A stretch of 10,062 bases of DNA from an uncultured Clostridia bacterium (GTDB lineage Bacteria > Bacillota > Clostridia > UMGS1810). Shown in pieces: positions 7,297-10,062 of the stretch. Under the pieces are notes generated by a model. It saw only the letters and a program-made list of their open reading frames with translations, was not told the origin of the DNA and searched no databases. Positions within the stretch are counted from its first letter, which is position 1; the number at the start of each line of letters is the position of its first letter. Both the position numbers and the translations under genes were made by a program. The stretch spans positions 1-10,062 of the forward strand of contig CAKSJG010000041.1 in assembly GCA_934463165.1 (NCBI GenBank). Direction: 5' to 3'.

Positions 7297-8991
7297 TTAC
7301 TGACCGTCCTCAAACTCATTAGCCTGTGTTTGTTCTCCGGTTGATATTCCGTTTTGCTCCGCCGCACTGTCAGCCTCATGCTGACGTTCGGTTTGTTCAT
7401 TGGCATATTCCATATCGCTCGATGGTCCGACACCGCCCTCGAAATCTTTTGGCAAAGACTTAAGGTTAAGATTTTTATCTATGATATATCCGCTGTAGAA
7501 GTCCGAACTTGAGGCCAGCTGATCCGAAAACTTTTGAAGCCCCTTTTTTTCCGCAAGGGTTTTTTCTCCCGAAAAGAGATTTACCCCGAGACCGAGGTTT
7601 TCTTTTCCCCATGTGACTCCAAGCGACGCAAGCGTTGTCGGAAACATATCCATAGTGGTAAACGTCCTGTTTTTTGTGTGATCAGCCGACATACCCGTAT
7701 TTATAAAGCAGTTATATATTCTTCTTCCGCGCTTCATTGCCGTTTCGCTGATTCTGTCAAAATAGTGATGATCCATGGTAAGATGATCTCCCGAAAGGAC
7801 GATTACCGTATCCTTGTAAAACGGCTGCTGCTTAATCCATTCAATAAATTCATATATCTGCTTGTCAGAGCAGTGTATGACGTTAGCATACTGGCTGTCA
7901 TATATATCTTCACAAAGCGGACACTTGTATCCGTCCGTAAAATGGGTGTCTACCGTAAGCATGGTCAGATTAAACGGATTTCCTTCACTGTAAAGCTTGT
8001 TAAGCTCAATTTTAGCATAGTCAAAAAGACGCCTGTCTTCATATCCCCACCATACATAATAATCCTCGGGAATATATTCACGCTCAACAGCGGTGTAATA
8101 GTCAAATACTCTGAAATTTCCGTGTTGCTCAAAATATGCTTTCCGTTTTGCAAAGCTTGCTTTTGAACCGACCAGAAGCTCGTTTGTGTATCCCTCTTTT
8201 TCAAGTATCTCGCCTATAGAATATGCTCCCGGAAGAAACTTATTGTCCTGACCGAAATTTGATTTTGAAATAGGAATGGTAAGCGGTATTCCGCTTGTCT
8301 GCGTAACCATTGCCGCGGCTGTCCATGTTGTACCTGCCACCGATTGAGCGCCGCCGAGCACGTCCGTATCCGAAAAGCTGATATTCTCTTTAGCCATTTC
8401 AGTCAGATACGGAATGTAATTATCGGCCATAACGCCGCCTTCTTCAACGGATGCATATGAGGTTTCCATAGATTCAAGAAAAATATATATCAGATTTTTT
8501 TTCTTTTCGGGAAACTGATATATCTGTTTTTGCGGAGGCGCGTATTCTTCTTCGTAGACACTTGTCGTTTTCATCATTCCACCGAGATATGAAAACGCAT
8601 CGATTTGATTGCCGAAAAAAATAATAGAAATTAAAAGTACGGATACACCGCTTATAATTTTATGGCTGTTTATCGTATGCATCTGCGCAATCGGAAAGTT
8701 AACGCGGTTTTTTTCGGAGTATTTTTTTATTGTTTCTTTATGCAGTATACACATAAATACTGCTATATTTGCAATTAAGAAAATAATCACGGATGTAGGA
8801 ACGCAAAAAGCAATACATTTTTTAATAGCAAGCGTGCTTCCGTCAGAGAGAGGAACCCTGGCATAATAAAGAAGATTTTCAAGATTGTTTCCGCGAAGAT
8901 ATATCCCCGCAAGGGCAATGCCGCTTGCAAGAGTGAATATCAAAATCAGAAATATCGTTTTAAGATAAAGCTTTTTATCAAATTTATTCAT
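7297..8991 (-). CDS. Membrane-anchored phosphoglycerol transferase/sulfatase-like enzyme (OpgB/LtaS superfamily)
   Basis: The chosen start is the ATG at 8991 (MNKFDKK), giving 564 residues. The frame stays open to a TTG at 9084, but that codon lies inside the -35 box and has no ribosome site. Membrane segments are at about 11-32, 58-81 and 110-128, followed by a long extracellular alkaline-phosphatase-superfamily (sulfatase) domain. FLESME places a metal-binding acid at E173. GTTWTAAAMV contains T224, the likely nucleophile by comparison with OpgB-type enzymes. VDTHF (D348, H350) and SGDHLTMDHH (D402, H403) supply further metal and substrate ligands. Such enzymes move phosphoglycerol from phosphatidylglycerol to teichoic-acid-like chains or glucans. 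Three membrane segments rather than the five of LtaS, and the motif style, favour an OpgB-like or cell-surface glycan-modifying enzyme. C357, C360 and C374 cluster in the catalytic domain. Residues about 525-564 are an acidic Glu/Gln-rich tail. Substrate unknown. Confidence 0.88.
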   Translation of the reverse strand: MNKFDKKLYLKTIFLILIFTLASGIALAGIYLRGNNLENLLYYARVPLSDGSTLAIKKCIAFCVPTSVIIFLIANIAVFMCILHKETIKKYSEKNRVNFPIAQMHTINSHKIISGVSVLLISIIFFGNQIDAFSYLGGMMKTTSVYEEEYAPPQKQIYQFPEKKKNLIYIFLESMETSYASVEEGGVMADNYIPYLTEMAKENISFSDTDVLGGAQSVAGTTWTAAAMVTQTSGIPLTIPISKSNFGQDNKFLPGAYSIGEILEKEGYTNELLVGSKASFAKRKAYFEQHGNFRVFDYYTAVEREYIPEDYYVWWGYEDRRLFDYAKIELNKLYSEGNPFNLTMLTVDTHFTDGYKCPLCEDIYDSQYANVIHCSDKQIYEFIEWIKQQPFYKDTVIVLSGDHLTMDHHYFDRISETAMKRGRRIYNCFINTGMSADHTKNRTFTTMDMFPTTLASLGVTWGKENLGLGVNLFSGEKTLAEKKGLQKFSDQLASSSDFYSGYIIDKNLNLKSLPKDFEGGVGPSSDMEYANEQTERQHEADSAAEQNGISTGEQTQANEFEDGQ

Positions 8992-9049
8992 AAAAATAAA
9001 ATCACTCTTTTCGTATGTGATATGCCGAACAGGTGATTTCGGCGGCACG
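8992..9049 (-). promoter_or_regulatory. Predicted structured leader RNA of the OpgB/LtaS-like gene
   Basis: The promoter just upstream predicts initiation near 9049 and a leader of about 58 nt. Its 5' half forms a 6-bp hairpin, GCCGAA (9043-9038) with UUCGGC (9029-9024), around an 8-nt loop AUCACCUG. AUCAC in that loop is complementary to GUGAU (9005-9001) in the ribosome-site region, which would make an H-type pseudoknot. A second AUCAC (9021-9017) could pair with the same GUGAU in a simple hairpin. Either pairing would hide the ribosome site, so translational control is plausible. No known riboswitch class is recognised. Confidence 0.4.
9001..9010 (-). promoter_or_regulatory. Ribosome site deciding the start of the OpgB/LtaS-like gene
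   Basis: AAAGAGTGAT on the minus strand is a weak Shine-Dalgarno match about 10 bases before the ATG at 8991. It supports that start over the upstream TTG, which has no such sequence. It is also the strand that the leader hairpin loop can pair with. Confidence 0.6.
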
Positions 9050-9055
9050 TTATAT

Positions 9056-9084
9056 ATTTTATCACAAATAACGGAATTTTGCAA
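9056..9084 (-). promoter_or_regulatory. Promoter of the OpgB/LtaS-like gene, extended -10
   Basis: On the minus strand: TTGCAA (9084-9079), a 17-bp spacer, then TGA-TAAAAT with the -10 at 9061-9056 and an extended TG. The -35 begins 5 bases after the AraC gene's stop codon, so this gene can be expressed independently of its upstream neighbour. No terminator is seen between the two, so read-through is also possible. Confidence 0.7.
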
Positions 9085-9089
9085 TAGCT

Positions 9090-9887
9090 TTAATACATAA
9101 TAAGGTGTCGGTTTGCTTTTAATTTTTTGTAAGTTCCCGGAGTGATACCCGTTTTCTTTTTGAATTGTCTTATAAAGTGGTATTGATTTTTATATCCGCA
9201 AAGCTCTGCTGCCCGTTCAACGGTGCAGTCATCTCTCATAAGGATTATTTCCGCTCTTTGCAGCCGTGTTGCGCATAAATCCTTCAGCGGAGAGATTCCG
9301 AATATTTTTTTATAAAGAAAATGAAACCGTGACGGGCTTAAATTTGCAAGCCCGGCCATTTCTTCAATAGTCCATTTGAAATTGTAATTCAGGTGTATTT
9401 CAGAGCGTATCTTAATAAATTCTTCTTTTTGCTGCCGGTCAACACTGCCTTTATCTCCTTTATCAAAAACAGAGCGCCCGATTATTGCAAACAGCTTTTC
9501 GGCAGCTGCGTCGGATATTTCCTTATAAAATTTTTCTCGCTTAATATATTCAAGTTCAATTTCGGTTATGATTTTCGTTATGTTGTCACTTTCTCCGGGA
9601 TAATATACCTGTTCAAAATTCAGACCGTATTTTTTCATAAGCAACTCGCAGCTTTTATCGGCATGAAACCAGTCGTGCAAAAGGCTGCATCCGAGAGAAG
9701 AAAATTGCTGCTTGGAATGCATTTTATAAAATACGCATCCTCCGGGTGATATATTTACGTTTTTGCCTTTTAATGCGGCAGTAACAGGAGTCAGAAAATG
9801 TATGAAAATGTAATTCTCAATTGAATTTCTGTTTAAAATGAATCCCTTGTTCTCGGGATATAATGATTTAACGGCAGTAAAGTTCAT
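9090..9887 (-). CDS. AraC-family transcriptional regulator
   Basis: The ATG at 9887 is chosen because GAGGTGA sits 8 bases upstream; the longer frame starting at TTG 9920 has no ribosome site. The protein has 265 residues. Residues about 1-100 are probably a cupin-like ligand-sensing domain of the AraC type (IHFLTP, ISPGGCVFYKMHS). The C-terminal AraC DNA-binding domain spans about 162-256, with a first helix-turn-helix near 174-193 (IEEMAGLANLSPSRFHFLYK), a second near 222-243 (TVERAAELCGYKNQYHF), and the family signature GITPGTYK at 247-254. Such regulators commonly sense sugars and control neighbouring catabolic genes. Here the direct repeats over its own promoter suggest autoregulation, and a divergent target beyond the right edge is possible. 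Whether it controls the minus-strand enzyme or the carbohydrate block is not shown by the sequence. Confidence 0.93.
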   Translation of the reverse strand: MNFTAVKSLYPENKGFILNRNSIENYIFIHFLTPVTAALKGKNVNISPGGCVFYKMHSKQQFSSLGCSLLHDWFHADKSCELLMKKYGLNFEQVYYPGESDNITKIITEIELEYIKREKFYKEISDAAAEKLFAIIGRSVFDKGDKGSVDRQQKEEFIKIRSEIHLNYNFKWTIEEMAGLANLSPSRFHFLYKKIFGISPLKDLCATRLQRAEIILMRDDCTVERAAELCGYKNQYHFIRQFKKKTGITPGTYKKLKANRHLIMY

Positions 9888-9895
9888 TACGGCAA

Positions 9896-9902
9896 TCACC
9901 TC
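9896..9902 (-). promoter_or_regulatory. Ribosome site deciding the AraC regulator start
   Basis: GAGGTGA on the minus strand, 8 bases before the ATG at 9887. It is a near-consensus clostridial Shine-Dalgarno sequence and settles the start. Confidence 0.85.
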
Positions 9903-9946
9903 GACATACAGTATTAACAATATAAAATTAAGATTATACTTTTTGT

Positions 9947-9976
9947 ATTATAACATTTTACAGTAGAAAAAGTCAA
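9947..9976 (-). promoter_or_regulatory. Promoter of the AraC regulator gene, extended -10
   Basis: On the minus strand: TTGACT (9976-9971), an 18-bp spacer, TATAAT (9952-9947) preceded by TGT (extended -10). The -10 is consensus. The leader to the ATG is about 50 bases. Confidence 0.8.
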
Positions 9977-9992
9977 TAATTCAGTAGTAAAA
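9959..9992 (-). promoter_or_regulatory. Paired direct repeats, probable AraC-type operator
   Basis: On the minus strand TTTTACTACTGAA (9992-9980) and TTTTTCTACTGTA (9971-9959) match at 11 of 13 positions and are 21 bp apart, two helical turns. One copy lies upstream of the -35 and the other between -35 and -10. Tandem sites at this spacing are typical of dimeric AraC-family proteins. Binding in the spacer would repress the regulator's own promoter, while a gene facing right beyond the window could be activated from the same sites. Confidence 0.5.
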
Positions 9993-10062
9993 TTCATTTA
10001 TTTTTTTTCGGGTTTAATATATAATTAAAACATAAATTATTATTGTGCTGAACATGCAGCAA

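Noticed and set aside
7534..8166. 210-codon plus-strand open frame opposite the OpgB/LtaS-like gene
   Set aside because: The opposite strand carries conserved sulfatase-superfamily motifs; this frame is rich in Ile, Lys and Arg, lacks domains and is a shadow.
8992..9084. N-terminal 31-residue extension of the OpgB/LtaS-like protein from TTG 9084
   Set aside because: The TTG lies in the -35 box of the predicted promoter, has no ribosome site, and the extension has no membrane or domain character. The ATG at 8991 is preferred.
9888..9920. 11-residue extension of the AraC regulator from TTG 9920
   Set aside because: A near-consensus GAGGTGA serves the ATG at 9887, and the extension overlaps that ribosome site.
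10003..10025. Plus-strand promoter with TATAAT at 10020-10025 for a divergent gene
   Set aside because: The -10 is perfect, but the matching -35 (TTTATT) is poor and no start codon or gene is visible before the window ends. It could be an activator-dependent promoter but is not supported alone.
1..10062. tRNA, rRNA, CRISPR array, transposase or phage genes
   Set aside because: No cloverleaf, regular spaced repeat array, transposase motif or phage-type gene was seen on either strand.

Overview
The window looks like a low-GC Gram-positive bacterium, most plausibly a gut or rumen clostridium. The supporting signs are an AT-rich sequence, strong AGGAGG or GAGGTGA ribosome sites, an S-layer-homology surface protein, and secreted proteins built from Ig-like and lectin-like modules. 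A pectin specialist of the Monoglobus type would fit the gene content, but that is inference only.

Positions 1-7183 (plus strand) form a carbohydrate-handling block. It starts with the 3' part of a large surface protein with atrophied bacterial Ig repeats, a discoidin-like domain, a Gly/Ser linker and three C-terminal SLH repeats. Next comes a secreted 651-residue protein with two lectin-like sandwich modules, a duplicated helical module and a C-terminal Ig-like module. After a strong hairpin comes a cytoplasmic TIM-barrel glycoside hydrolase-like protein resembling the GH106 alpha-L-rhamnosidase group. A 478-base non-coding gap follows, holding a 38-bp tandem duplication, two candidate promoters and remnants of intergenic repeats. 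The block ends with a cytoplasmic SGNH/GDSL esterase. The likely logic is capture and breakdown of a plant glycan, possibly acetylated rhamnogalacturonan, at the surface, then intracellular glycosidase and deacetylase steps. No transporter is visible here.

Positions 7184-7296 separate convergent genes with two hairpins, one for each direction.

Positions 7297-9887 (minus strand) hold a membrane-anchored phosphoglycerol-transferase/sulfatase-like enzyme (OpgB/LtaS superfamily) and, upstream of it, an AraC-family regulator. Each has its own convincing minus-strand promoter. For both genes the longest open frame begins at an implausible TTG, and an internal ATG with a ribosome site is a better start. 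The enzyme's promoter predicts a leader of about 58 nt that can fold into a hairpin whose loop complements the ribosome site, the most unusual regulatory feature here. The AraC promoter carries two 13-bp direct repeats 21 bp apart that look like an autoregulatory operator. The last 140 bases hold that control region and nothing else clear.
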